A stretch of DNA of 64,000 bases from Proruminimicrobium sp963666965 (lineage in GTDB: Bacteria; Elusimicrobiota; Endomicrobiia; Endomicrobiales; Endomicrobiaceae): the NCBI GenBank assembly GCA_963666965.1, contig OY762939.1:496001-560000 (forward strand), in the 5' to 3' direction. Shown piece by piece: positions 1 through 7,867 of this stretch. The position numbers were made by a program, and so were the translations under genes. Position 1 is the stretch's first letter. Each line of letters starts with the position of its first letter. A model generated the notes under the pieces. It did no database searches. It was not told the DNA's origin and saw only the letters and a list, made by a program, of their open reading frames with translations.

Positions 1-1
1 C

Positions 2-532
2 GGACTTGAAGGAGCAGTAGTGAATATCACAATAGGCGAAATTGCAAAAAGCGTTTTTATTTATCTTGGGATTCCTTTTATTGCAGGCATGGCAACAAGA
101 TTTATTATGCTGAAATTTAAAACCAAAGAGTGGTATCACAATGTTTTTATTCCTAAAATCAGCCCCGTTACTTTGATTGCATTGCTTTTTACTATATTTG
201 TAATGTTTTCTTTAAAAGGGGAATATATAGTAAAAATTCCTTTTGACGTTTTAAGAATAGGAGTTCCTCTTTTGATATATTTTTTAATTATGTTTTTTGT
301 TTCTTTTTATATGGGTAAAAAAGTTAAAGCCGGCTACGAAAAAACTTCAACGCTTGCTTTTACGGCGGCAAGCAATAATTTTGAACTTGCTATAGCCGTT
401 GCGATAGCGGTATTCGGCATCAATTCCGGGCAGGCGTTTGCGGGAGTTATAGGCCCTTTAGTTGAAGTGCCTGTTCTTATCGCTCTTGTAAAAGTTTCGT
501 TATATTTTAAAAGGAGGTATTTCAATGGATAA
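2..532 (+). CDS. acr3: ACR3-family arsenite efflux transporter, 5' end cut by window
   Basis: Inner-membrane exporter that expels arsenite using the proton-motive force. The frame is open to the first base of the window (it reads GLEGAVVNITIGEIAKSVF from base 2), so this is the C-terminal ~176 residues of a protein usually about 350 long; the GTG at base 20 is internal, not the start. Hydrophobic segments alternate with short loops, and the C-terminal stretch ending GPLVEVPVLIALVKVSLYF is typical of ACR3 proteins. The stop overlaps the next gene, an arsenate reductase, by 8 bases, so the two are co-translated as an arsenic resistance operon. Family assignment is from recognised ACR3 sequence; upstream arsR cannot be seen. 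Confidence 0.88.
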   Translation, partial: GLEGAVVNITIGEIAKSVFIYLGIPFIAGMATRFIMLKFKTKEWYHNVFIPKISPVTLIALLFTIFVMFSLKGEYIVKIPFDVLRIGVPLLIYFLIMFFVSFYMGKKVKAGYEKTSTLAFTAASNNFELAIAVAIAVFGINSGQAFAGVIGPLVEVPVLIALVKVSLYFKRRYFNG

Positions 533-956
533 AATTAAAGTTCTTTTTGTCTGCGTTCACAATTCTGCAAGAAGCCAGATGGCTGAAGCTTTTTTGAAAA
601 AACACGGAGGAGATAAATTTGAAGTTACAAGCGCGGGGATTGAGCCCGGAACGCTTAATCCTGTTGTGGTTGAAGTTATGAAAGAAATAGGGATAGATAT
701 TTCAAATAACAAAACGAAAAGCGTTTTTGATTTTTATAAAAATGGCAGTTTTTTTAATTATGTTATTACCGTCTGCGACGAATCCCAGTCTGAAACATGT
801 CCAATTTTTCCGGGCGTTGTAAAACAAATCCACTGGAGTTTTGCCGATCCATCTTCTTTTAAAGATAATCTTGAAGAAAAGAAAGCAAAAACAAGAAAGG
901 TCAGAGACGAAATAGAGACAAAAATCAAACAATGGCTTGAAGAGATAAAGATGTAA
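525..956 (+). CDS. arsC: Arsenate reductase, low-molecular-weight phosphatase type
   Basis: Cytoplasmic enzyme that reduces arsenate to arsenite, which the neighbouring ACR3 pump then exports. The 143-residue protein has the LMW-phosphatase P-loop CVHNSAR at residues 10-16 (C-x5-R), a DPS motif near residue 108 that supplies the general acid, and further cysteines at 84 and 92. Three cysteines so placed match the thioredoxin-coupled ArsC of Gram-positive bacteria (known family: Cys10/82/89), so a thioredoxin-linked mechanism is inferred. It overlaps acr3 by 8 bases and has an AGGAGG ribosome site inside the end of acr3 (about 511-516). Confidence 0.9.
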   Translation: MDKIKVLFVCVHNSARSQMAEAFLKKHGGDKFEVTSAGIEPGTLNPVVVEVMKEIGIDISNNKTKSVFDFYKNGSFFNYVITVCDESQSETCPIFPGVVKQIHWSFADPSSFKDNLEEKKAKTRKVRDEIETKIKQWLEEIKM

Positions 957-975
957 CGATATCTACAGCTTTAAA

Positions 976-1581
976 TTAAAAAGTTTCTGCAAGTTTTTGC
1001 GCTTTTTCAACAGCCGCATTAACAATTTGTTTTACGTCGGCGCCCATTATATCAAGTCCGTCGGCACATATTGTGCTATAGTTTATAACGCCCAAAAAAT
1101 TTAAAATTGTTTTTACGTAGCGTTCGCCGAATTCAAAATTTGACATCGGTTCAATATCGTATTTTCCGCCACGCGCGGATATATATACGGCATTTTTATT
1201 TTTTAAAAGGCCAACAGGGCCTTCGGCTGTATATTTAAAAGAGATGTCTTTGATGGTAACATAATCAAAATATGCTTTTAATATTGACGGCACTCCCAGA
1301 TTCCAAAGAGGCGAAGCAATAACATATTTATCGGCTTCGGCAAAAGTATAAGCATAAGAAAGCAGAGGATTCTTTTTGCTGCTTGCATCTTTCGGTCCGA
1401 AAATTTGCTGTATAGATTCCATAGTCAAAAAATTAATATTTTCTTTGTATAAGTCTAAAGTTATTACTTTGTCCTGAGGATTTTTTTCCTTGTAGCTTTC
1501 AATAAATTTTTCTGAAATTTGGAATGTTCTGGAAAGTTCGTTTGGCTTTGGATTTGCCTTTATGTATAAAAGAGTTTTCAT
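976..1581 (-). CDS. azoR: FMN-dependent NADH-azoreductase / quinone reductase
   Basis: A 201-residue flavodoxin-fold protein of the AzoR family, which reduces quinones and azo compounds with NADH and FMN. The N-terminus MKTLLYIKANPKP is the usual first strand and phosphate-binding loop; SPLWNLGVPSILKAYFDYV (near residues 90-108) and SARGGKY (near 135) are the conserved FMN-contacting segments. It is convergent with arsC, 19 bases away, and carries an AGGAGA ribosome site just upstream of its ATG. A role in quinone or oxidative stress defence is known for the family; the natural substrate here is not known. Confidence 0.85.
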   Translation of the reverse strand: MKTLLYIKANPKPNELSRTFQISEKFIESYKEKNPQDKVITLDLYKENINFLTMESIQQIFGPKDASSKKNPLLSYAYTFAEADKYVIASPLWNLGVPSILKAYFDYVTIKDISFKYTAEGPVGLLKNKNAVYISARGGKYDIEPMSNFEFGERYVKTILNFLGVINYSTICADGLDIMGADVKQIVNAAVEKAQKLAETF

Positions 1582-1696
1582 TTTAATATTTCTCCTTTTG
1601 TTTTGATTAAATTAGTAAATAAAATAATAAATGTCAAAGTTTAAAAAAAATGTTAAAATATACTATCAAAAATATTTTCGTTAAAAAAGGAAGTCA

Positions 1697-3157
1697 ATGT
1701 CATTTGAATTTTGGTTATTTTTTATATCGCTTCTAATTTTTATAAGTGTTCTTTCAAGTAAGGTTCTGGACAGGTTTGCGGTTCCCGTTCTGCTTGTTTT
1801 TTTGGGCATAGGAATACTTGCGGGCTCTGAAGGCATAGGCCGTATTTATTTTGACAACGCGGTATTTGCAAAATCAATAGGAACAGTCGCTTTAATATTT
1901 ATTATTTTTTCAGGCGGCCTTGATACCGACTGGAAAGAAACAAAACCTGTTATTTTGCCGGGAATAATACTTTCGACTTTAGGCGTTTTGATTACGGCGG
2001 TAGTAACGGGATTTTTTGCCGTTTATATTTTAAATTTTTCTCTTCTTGAAGGAATGCTGCTCGGTTCGATTGTATCCTCAACAGATGCGGCAGCCGTATT
2101 TACGACTTTAAGGTCAAAAAATATCAGTCTTAAAAAACCGCTTAAACCTCTTCTTGAATTTGAATCGGGAAGCAATGACCCGATGGCTGTTTTTCTTACA
2201 ATCAGCGTGATAAGCCTTATAACAGTGCAGGGTACAAAATTTATTTCTCTGATCCCGAGTTTTGTTATAGATATGGGAATGGGTTTGGTTGTCGGTTATA
2301 TAATGGCAAAGTTCAGTTTGTTTCTGATTAAAAGGCTTAATCTTGAATATGAAGGGCTTTATCCGGTTATAATGATTTCGCTTGTTCTTCTCACTTTTAC
2401 GATTGCAGGTTTTGTAAAAGGAAACGGATTTTTAGCCGTTTACACGGCTGGGCTTATGCTCGGTAAAGTTGAATTCCAGAATAAAAGAATGATTAAAAAG
2501 TTTCACGACGGAATAGCGTGGCTTATGCAGATAGTCATGTTTGTTACGCTCGGCCTTTTGGTGTTCCCGTCTCAGATGCTTCCGTATGTATGGAAAGGGC
2601 TTCTTATAACAGTTTTGCTTATGGTTGTTGCAAGACCTGCGGGAGTTTTAATAAGCCTTCTTCCGTTTAAAATGAAATTTGCAAAAAAACTTATGATTTC
2701 ATGGGTGGGATTGAGAGGTTCCGTTCCGATTATTCTTGCCACGTTTCCGCTGACAGCTGGAATAGATCAGGCAAATGTAATTTTTAATATCGTGTTTTTC
2801 GTCGTTGCAATGTCTGTATTTATACAGGGAACATCAATCCCGATAGTTTCAAAACTTCTCGGACTTGATGCTCCGATGAACAAAAAAATAAATTATCCTA
2901 TACAGTTTGAAAAAATGGAAGGAATGGACGCGGAACTTACCGACGTTCCCGTTCCTTACGAATCACCTGCAGTAGGCAAAACAATAGCAGAACTGGGAGT
3001 GCCAAAAAAACTGCTTATAGTCTTAATTTCCCGTCAGGGCCAGTTTATCGTCCCGTCCGGCTCAACAGTCATAGAACAAGCCGACATATTATTGGTCCTT
3101 TCCAATAATGAAGATATCCTCGCTCTCCAAAAACTCATCTCCACTCAAAAAGTTTAA
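1697..3157 (+). CDS. NhaP2/CvrA-type potassium/proton antiporter
   Basis: Inner-membrane monovalent cation:proton antiporter of the CPA1 family, 486 residues with about 12-13 membrane segments. SSTDAAAVFTTLR (about 126-138) and the FESGSNDPMAVFL stretch (about 154-166) contain the conserved acidic residues for ion exchange. The last ~80 residues (from about 400) form a soluble TrkA-C-like domain, ending LVLSNNEDILALQKLI, which is the NhaP2/CvrA arrangement used to control potassium export and cell volume. It stands alone, transcribed away from azoR. Exact ion preference cannot be read from sequence. Confidence 0.87.
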   Translation: MSFEFWLFFISLLIFISVLSSKVLDRFAVPVLLVFLGIGILAGSEGIGRIYFDNAVFAKSIGTVALIFIIFSGGLDTDWKETKPVILPGIILSTLGVLITAVVTGFFAVYILNFSLLEGMLLGSIVSSTDAAAVFTTLRSKNISLKKPLKPLLEFESGSNDPMAVFLTISVISLITVQGTKFISLIPSFVIDMGMGLVVGYIMAKFSLFLIKRLNLEYEGLYPVIMISLVLLTFTIAGFVKGNGFLAVYTAGLMLGKVEFQNKRMIKKFHDGIAWLMQIVMFVTLGLLVFPSQMLPYVWKGLLITVLLMVVARPAGVLISLLPFKMKFAKKLMISWVGLRGSVPIILATFPLTAGIDQANVIFNIVFFVVAMSVFIQGTSIPIVSKLLGLDAPMNKKINYPIQFEKMEGMDAELTDVPVPYESPAVGKTIAELGVPKKLLIVLISRQGQFIVPSGSTVIEQADILLVLSNNEDILALQKLISTQKV

Positions 3158-3217
3158 AATATTGTTTTTATAAAAATAAATTCATAGAATAAATCCTAAA
3201 TTATAAAGTTCTTTTAA

Positions 3218-3451
3218 ATTGGCACAAGCGATAAAAATCGGAATGCCCGCTATATGGAGAACTCTGTTTGTTCAATTACAAATGGAGGTAGTAATAATGA
3301 TTCAACTTGGTTGTTTTGTGTTTGATTCTCATATAATGGTGGAAGTCTGGTTAATGGGGAGTTTCCTCATGAAAGCGGCTTTTGAAATGTAAAATCGTTT
3401 TGTGCTGGTACACCAGATGAAGGGGCAATCCCTTCTCTCCCCACTATTTAA
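3218..3451 (+). pseudogene. Broken gene remnant in the gap between antiporter and retron
   Basis: The 304-base gap 3158-3461 holds no intact gene. One plus-strand frame reads as plausible protein across two in-frame TGA codons: a segment containing MENSVCSITNGGSNNDSTW, a stop, then FSYNGGSLVNGEFPHESGF, a stop, then SFCAGTPDEGAIPSLPTI and a final stop at 3449-3451. Its Gly/Ser/Asn-rich, cysteine-containing character resembles the C-terminal end of a secreted or pilin-like protein, but no N-terminus is present, so that is only a guess. A 31-codon ATG ORF in another frame (3297-3392), with a GGAGG-like site, is probably chance. Its place at the edge of the accessory region suggests old insertion damage. 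Confidence 0.35.
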
Positions 3452-3461
3452 ATAAAGTCAG

Positions 3462-4493
3462 TTATATAGTTACTTCAATGTTATCTAAAAATTTATTTTC
3501 TTTTTGAATTATACCTAAAGCTTTTTTAGCAAAAGTATTGTCTGGCTCTACTTGTAACCAAAAATTTATTTTACCTTTTAATCTATCAAGATATATTGGA
3601 TCAAAAAAATTATTTTTTTTCATATGTTCTAAAATGCCAAATTTTTCAATATAATATATCTCCTTTCGTAAATCTCTTTTTTTATTTTTGGGTAATTTTG
3701 TTTCTCCTGAAGATATTGAAATGCCTGTTACGATTTTTTTTGATTTAGATTTTGACAGTATTGTTTTTTCTTTATTAAGGATAAAACCTTCTTTCATAAG
3801 TTCTTTTTCTATAAAAAATACTAAAGAAAATCCTATCTGATTTCCTGATATTGTAATATCGTCAGCATATCTAGTATATTTCAAATTATTTTTTTTGCAA
3901 AATCCTTCCATTTTTCTGTCAAATTTATACATAACTATATTGCTTATGGCTGGACTGGTAGCAGCACCTTGAGGAATTGCATTTTTAAAACAGCATATTT
4001 TTGCCAGATAAGAAGATATTTCTTTGCTATATCCTAATTTTTTAAATATTCCATATACTCGTTTTATGTTAATTGTAGGGAAAAAATCTTTTATATCTAA
4101 TTTCAATAAGCAGTTATTTCCAAGGTGTTCTCTGGCATTCCCTACAATATTTTTCCCTCTAACAAAACCGAAAGCATTACTTGAAACAAAACATTTTAAT
4201 AAAATATCTTCATTTACTTGTCTTTGTATTTGTAATAAGGAAGGCATGGGCATTGATATTGTTCTAAATCCGCCTTTTCTTTTAGGAATTTTAAATTCTC
4301 TATAAAAATTATTTGAGTTATAAGCTATTTGATATAGAAAAAAAGAAGAAATTTTTAAATGTGCGGCAAGTTGATCAAAGTTTAATATTACAGGTAATCC
4401 CTTGTAATTAAGATTGTTGAAGTAATCTAAAACTTTTTGTTTATCTTCTTTTTTTATAGGCCAATGTGTTATTATGTCTATTAATTTGTGCAT
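3462..4493 (-). CDS. Retron reverse transcriptase
   Basis: RNA-directed DNA polymerase that would prime on its own msr-msd RNA and make the msDNA of a retron. Counting from the ATG at 4493 (343 residues): the retron signature NAREH (NAxxH) is at 119-123, the first catalytic aspartate in LKLDIKDFF at 133, the PQG motif near 174-176, the catalytic YADD at 209-212, and the second retron signature VTG at 255-257. There is no maturase or endonuclease domain, so it is not a group II intron RT. The frame also opens from a TTG at 4547, but that codon lies inside the msd hairpin and the extra 18 residues are hydrophobic filler, so 4493 is preferred, although no clear Shine-Dalgarno precedes it. Confidence 0.92.
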   Translation of the reverse strand: MHKLIDIITHWPIKKEDKQKVLDYFNNLNYKGLPVILNFDQLAAHLKISSFFLYQIAYNSNNFYREFKIPKRKGGFRTISMPMPSLLQIQRQVNEDILLKCFVSSNAFGFVRGKNIVGNAREHLGNNCLLKLDIKDFFPTINIKRVYGIFKKLGYSKEISSYLAKICCFKNAIPQGAATSPAISNIVMYKFDRKMEGFCKKNNLKYTRYADDITISGNQIGFSLVFFIEKELMKEGFILNKEKTILSKSKSKKIVTGISISSGETKLPKNKKRDLRKEIYYIEKFGILEHMKKNNFFDPIYLDRLKGKINFWLQVEPDNTFAKKALGIIQKENKFLDNIEVTI

Positions 4494-4505
4494 GATGATT
4501 ATTAT

Positions 4506-4673
4506 AAAGAGAAAGGGAATTACCAAATAAACTATATCAGTCTGCAAGCTGCAGGCCTAAAGGCTTGCAGCTTAACAAGGCAAAAAGCTGCTCTTTGCCT
4601 TGTTGAGCTATTTAACGTCAGCCTTAATTTAAGGAGCGAATCCACTCCTATTACTCTAATTCCCTTTCTCTTT
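4506..4673 (-). ncRNA. Retron msr-msd RNA with a1/a2 pairing
   Basis: Template and primer RNA of the retron, lying between the effector and RT genes. The two ends are perfect 17-base complements (plus-strand 4506-4522 and 4657-4673, AAAGAGAAAGGGAATTA and its reverse complement), the a2 and a1 arms. Reading the minus strand, a1 is followed by a G at 4656 in TTAGAG, a good candidate for the branching guanosine; then a small msr hairpin (6-bp stem, GATT loop, about 4649-4634); then two strong msd hairpins: an 11-bp stem AACAAGGCAAA/TTTGCCTTGTT (about 4604-4574) and an 8-bp stem CTGCAAGC/GCTTGCAG (about 4570-4542). The a1 arm overlaps the last codons of the effector gene. The structure was read by eye; the exact msr/msd boundary is inferred. 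Confidence 0.85.
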
Positions 4674-5867
4674 TTTTAAAATAGAGAGTTTAGATGGACT
4701 TAATGAATAATCTTCACTATCTCTATTAAAATTAACAATTGCCTTATTTATCATAGATAAATTATTGCTATAAATGGCATATCTATTTTTTAATAACCAT
4801 TTTTTACCCTTTTCTGTTATTGATAGCATATTATTTTGTAACATAAAAATTCCCATCTTTTTATATTTTAATATAGACTCTACAACGTTTTCCGGAGATA
4901 ACTTAAATTTTTCTCTAAAATGAAAGCAATCTGTAGGATTTTTAGCTATAGTATCTAAAATTTCTTTATCTTTTGAGTCTGGATATTCTTTATATATTTT
5001 TTCTTTTGGAGTAGGAATTTCGCTTTTAGTAAGTCTATTTGTAAATATCGGCTTCCGATTTTCATCATTATTACGAGACCAAAAAATTGGGAAAGTGTTG
5101 TTTGGCGTATTGTATCCATAGCTATATAATGTTTCAGATTTTTTATAACCAAAATGGTATATATTGTCTAAATCATTCAATTTTTTTTCTAATTCCGTCA
5201 TTGTTAGTATAGATTCGGTCAATTGTTGGCCTATAAAATAATCACTTATACCTTTATCTAACCATTGATGCGAAAAATAATGGATATTCATTGAGTCCAA
5301 AATATTTTTTGATTGTTTCATAGATGCAATGGTGCAAAAATAATAGTTGTGTTTTGGAAAAATATTCTTTATTTTTTTGATAAATTTCTCAATTTTTTCA
5401 CCAGTGCCTACAAAATCATCTATAAAAATTATATTGCTTATAGTAGAATCTTTGGATAAAAGTTCTTTGAAGTTATCTATATTTGTGATAAGTCTTTTTT
5501 TCCAATCGGCATTTATAACATTTCGTAAATCTGCTAAAAAGCTTTGAGAAGAATCCATATCAAAAGAATCTCTGCTAACGGTAGAAATTACAGTATCTTG
5601 AGCAGATAATTTAAATTCATCTTGAATATATTTGTATATATTTTGTAGTGCTTCTTCAATTTTTATTGAATCAAAAAAATTAAAATTTCTTATAAGAAAA
5701 AATATTAAATCTTTTTGATTTTGATTGTCGCAAATATCTAACAATTCTTTGAGCTGTCTACCTCTTGGACAAAGCCAAGGTGCATCCAACTCTTCTCTTA
5801 TGAGCTTGTTATATTCTTTTTCTGGATAATTTTTATCAGGATTTCTATTGTCTAAAATTTCTTTCAT
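4656..5867 (-). CDS. Retron effector: PRTase-like domain with C-terminal winged helix
   Basis: Predicted toxic or sensing partner of the retron, 403 residues, cytoplasmic. IDDFVGTG at residues 149-156, preceded by hydrophobic residues, is the PRPP-binding loop of phosphoribosyltransferase-like folds; YGYNTPNNTFPIFW at 250-263 is a second conserved element of this PRTase-like group. From about 300 onward the protein looks like a winged helix (LDTIAKNP...FHFREKFKLSPENVV...LSITEKGKKWL). A PRTase-like plus winged-helix partner is one of the described retron effector classes; I recall it as type III, which needs confirming. The last six codons (KKEKGN) are also the a1 arm of the retron RNA, so effector, RNA and RT form one compact unit. 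The reaction catalysed is not known. Confidence 0.8.
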   Translation of the reverse strand: MKEILDNRNPDKNYPEKEYNKLIREELDAPWLCPRGRQLKELLDICDNQNQKDLIFFLIRNFNFFDSIKIEEALQNIYKYIQDEFKLSAQDTVISTVSRDSFDMDSSQSFLADLRNVINADWKKRLITNIDNFKELLSKDSTISNIIFIDDFVGTGEKIEKFIKKIKNIFPKHNYYFCTIASMKQSKNILDSMNIHYFSHQWLDKGISDYFIGQQLTESILTMTELEKKLNDLDNIYHFGYKKSETLYSYGYNTPNNTFPIFWSRNNDENRKPIFTNRLTKSEIPTPKEKIYKEYPDSKDKEILDTIAKNPTDCFHFREKFKLSPENVVESILKYKKMGIFMLQNNMLSITEKGKKWLLKNRYAIYSNNLSMINKAIVNFNRDSEDYSLSPSKLSILKKEKGN

Positions 5868-5878
5868 ATTCTGGCTGA

Positions 5879-5908
5879 ATTATATAAAAGTAGTAAGGAT
5901 ATATGCAA
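5879..5908 (-). promoter_or_regulatory. Likely sigma-70 promoter of the retron operon
   Basis: On the minus strand TTGCAT (5908-5903) and TATAAT (5884-5879) are separated by 18 bases, upstream of the effector gene. The -10 box ends only 11 bases before the ATG at 5867, so the transcript would have a very short leader, and no Shine-Dalgarno is visible; translation may be leaderless. Prediction from sequence only. Confidence 0.5.
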
Positions 5909-6100
5909 TAGCGATTAGATAAAAAAATACATCTAAATTTCTAACTATGATTTTTATTTCTTTATTTTTAGTATATTTTAAGATTTGAGATTTTGGGCGG
6001 ACGGCTGTAAGTCCAAGATGAACCAAAGTGTTTTGCCTTGCAATTTTTACGAAGGATTTTAAGATGATTTTTGATTTTCTTTTGGACGAGGTATACCTAG

Positions 6101-6339
6101 CAGAGCCGAGCGGCAGCGAGAAGGGTATCCGAAGTTCGGAAAAAAATCGAAAAGGGCTTAAAAGCCGAAGTAAAAAAACTCCGAGACCAATACAGAGTGC
6201 GAAAAGCTTATAGCCAATAGCTATTCTGAATTACTGGAATTTCATACATTAATTCCAGCAATTAACCGATTGGTATCGGATGTTCAATTAAATAATGATA
6301 TTTGCAATATGCCAATGCGAAAGGCCACATGCTGCTAGT
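6101..6339 (+). pseudogene. Frameshifted gene remnant in the 783-base gap 5868-6650
   Basis: Apart from the retron promoter, the gap 5868-6650 holds no intact gene. From 6101 one frame gives a basic helical stretch (RRVSEVRKKIEKGLKAEV, then KKLRDQYRVRKAYS) stopped by TAG near 6219. A second frame resumes with YSELLEFHTLIPAINRLVSD and ends MRKATCC at a TAG about 6337-6339. Reading the two together gives one coherent sequence, so this is likely a decayed gene with a small insertion near 6210-6220. No family recognised. The patch around 5990-6200 is richer in G+C than its surroundings. The 10-base sequence shared with the tRNA-Gln 3' end lies inside it at 6178-6187. Confidence 0.4.
6178..6187. 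other. Candidate left attachment core (copy of tRNA-Gln 3' end)
   Basis: ACTCCGAGAC, identical to the ten bases at the 3' end of tRNA-Gln (20154-20163). It sits inside a decayed coding stretch just right of the retron. If it is the left boundary, the element carries the EcsC cluster, the three-gene operon, the replication gene and the recombinase, but not the retron. The surrounding sequence also reads as continuous old coding DNA, which argues for coincidence. Confidence 0.33.
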
Positions 6340-6550
6340 ATTACATAGAAACGAAAATAAAAATATTAAAAATTTGTTTTTTAGTTATTAAGTAAGAAAA
6401 AGAAAAGAAAGGGCGAATTTAATGAGTAGTTACATTAAATACGACCTCGTGCAAAGCACGAAAAGAGAAGCATAATGTATGAATTGAAATAAAACAAAAA
6501 ATTACAGATAAAAAATAAGGCAGAGTATGTATGTGTTATTATGTAACATA

Positions 6551-6594
6551 ATCAATAGCTCATCAATAGCTTATCAATAGTTGAACAATAGTTC
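6551..6594. repeat. Four tandem 11-bp iteron-like repeats
   Basis: Four head-to-tail 11-base units: ATCAATAGCTC, ATCAATAGCTT, ATCAATAGTTG and AACAATAGTTC, sharing the core CAATAG. They lie 57 bases beyond the stop of the EcsC-family gene, in an otherwise empty AT-rich stretch. An exact 11-base period puts each unit on the same face of the helix, as in replication iterons or repressor operators. No adjacent gene decides between these. Confidence 0.6.
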
Positions 6595-6650
6595 AACATT
6601 ATCGTAGTTTTTAAGTTTATGCAAAGTGCAACATAACTATATAAATTATT

Positions 6651-7331
6651 TCAACAAACAAATTCAGTTTCTATAAAATTTTGTTTAGTATCTTCTGCCA
6701 TAAGCATTTTTTTAGTAAAAGTTCCTATAGATTTTGTTGATAGAACATCTATAGTCGCTCCAAGTCCTGCTCCAAATAATGGCACTGCTTTTCCTAAATT
6801 TATAAAACCTTTTTGTCCAAATTTTGTTATCAATCTAAAACCAACTGCTTTGTTTATTATTTTTATAACATCGCCTGGAATTCTTTGTATTAATTTTACT
6901 CCAAACTTTTGTACTATCTTAACTCCTGTTCCTTTTATAACATTTTCTATACTTTGTTTTACTAAGCAACAATATATTAAAGTTTGAACTTTATCATTTT
7001 TAACATCATATCCACATAAAATTGCTATTGTAGCTATCATTCTAAGTTGTATTATTATAACACTTGTAATGTTTGCTGGTAATGTAACTGTCATTGTGAG
7101 AAATCCACCCAAACCTGTCATAGCACCAGATAATCCTGCTTTTGTACATTGCCAATTTATAAGAGAATCTATTTGTTTTGCTAAATCATTGGGATATTGT
7201 TTTTTATAATCTTCTGCCAATTTATAAGCAGAAGCAAAATCTGGTAATATTGGAACTTCTACTCCATTTATTGCTGTGGTATAAGCAAAATCTAAAATTT
7301 TTTGTATTGTTTCTTGTGATATTTTTGCCAT
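6651..7331 (-). CDS. EcsC-family protein
   Basis: About 226 residues resembling the EcsC family: a mixed hydrophobic/amphipathic protein with a glycine-rich central stretch (GAMTGLGGFLTMTVTLP, about residues 73-89) followed by NITSVIIIQLRMIATIAIL, and a late GKAVPLFGAGLGATID segment, all hallmarks of EcsC proteins. The biochemical role of the family is unknown; it was named for a gene beside an ABC transporter in Bacillus, and no transporter is present here. Start: ATG at 7331 lies 12 bases from an AGGAG site; a TTG at 7337 has better spacing (6 bases) and could be used. Last of a minus-strand run of small accessory genes. Confidence 0.7.
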   Translation of the reverse strand: MAKISQETIQKILDFAYTTAINGVEVPILPDFASAYKLAEDYKKQYPNDLAKQIDSLINWQCTKAGLSGAMTGLGGFLTMTVTLPANITSVIIIQLRMIATIAILCGYDVKNDKVQTLIYCCLVKQSIENVIKGTGVKIVQKFGVKLIQRIPGDVIKIINKAVGFRLITKFGQKGFINLGKAVPLFGAGLGATIDVLSTKSIGTFTKKMLMAEDTKQNFIETEFVC

Positions 7332-7416
7332 TTTCAAATTATGCTCCTTTTATTTTTATCCTTCTACTTAGACAATGTGTTCACAACAAAACGCCTCTGT
7401 TCTTTCATGCAAAGTC

Positions 7417-7866
7417 TTATCTATCTTTTAACCCATCAACTAATGCTTTATGTTTGTCAATCAGGTCTTTGACCCATTTCTTTGGTTTAAATTGTGATTG
7501 TTTCTGTATAATCTTCATAAACCTTGTCCTATATTTATTATTCGTTAAATCATATATTTTATTGTTTATCTTAACCTTTTTTATATCATTCCTATATATA
7601 AAATCACTTAATACTGACTTTTGTAATGTTGTAAAATCAGATTGCGTATCTGACTTTTCTACATATGCTATTTTATCATAACTTCCAAATCTCAATATAT
7701 CATAATCTATTACTTCTTTTAGAGTCAATCCTAATGCTATTACCGAACTTGAATGGCTATCCCTTATGACTAAATATGTACCATCTTGTAGTATAAATCC
7801 TTTTGTATTATCACTTATATTAGCTTTTGAAAAGTTGGTTTTTAATATATTTTCTATGTTATACAT
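7417..7866 (-). CDS. Hypothetical protein sharing a C-terminal motif with its neighbour
   Basis: No family recognised. The 149-residue protein is basic and soluble, with no membrane segment. Its first ~100 residues look like a small alpha/beta domain (FILQDGTYLVIRDSHSS near 25-41). The C-terminal ~24 residues, FKPKKWVKDLIDKHKALVDG followed by LKDR, closely match the end of the adjacent upstream gene product. The two genes are one base apart on the same strand, so they are almost certainly co-transcribed. The shared tail may be a docking or DNA-binding helix pair; this is inference. Confidence 0.6.
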   Translation of the reverse strand: MYNIENILKTNFSKANISDNTKGFILQDGTYLVIRDSHSSSVIALGLTLKEVIDYDILRFGSYDKIAYVEKSDTQSDFTTLQKSVLSDFIYRNDIKKVKINNKIYDLTNNKYRTRFMKIIQKQSQFKPKKWVKDLIDKHKALVDGLKDR

Positions 7867-7867
7867 T

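Noticed and set aside
3297..3392. 31-codon ORF with a GGAGG-like site between the antiporter and the retron
   Set aside because: The overlapping frame reads as a gene remnant and the short product has no recognisable features; probably chance.
4494..4547. N-terminal extension of the retron RT from TTG 4547
   Set aside because: The codons lie inside the msd hairpin and a2 arm; normal RT starts fit the ATG at 4493.
3462..4547. Group II intron or DGR reverse transcriptase
   Set aside because: No maturase/endonuclease domain, no template/variable repeat, and retron NAxxH and VTG signatures are present.
6028..6213. 61-residue plus-strand ORF in the 5868-6650 gap
   Set aside because: Low-complexity basic tail, no ribosome site, and another frame over the same bases reads as a better (decayed) coding sequence.
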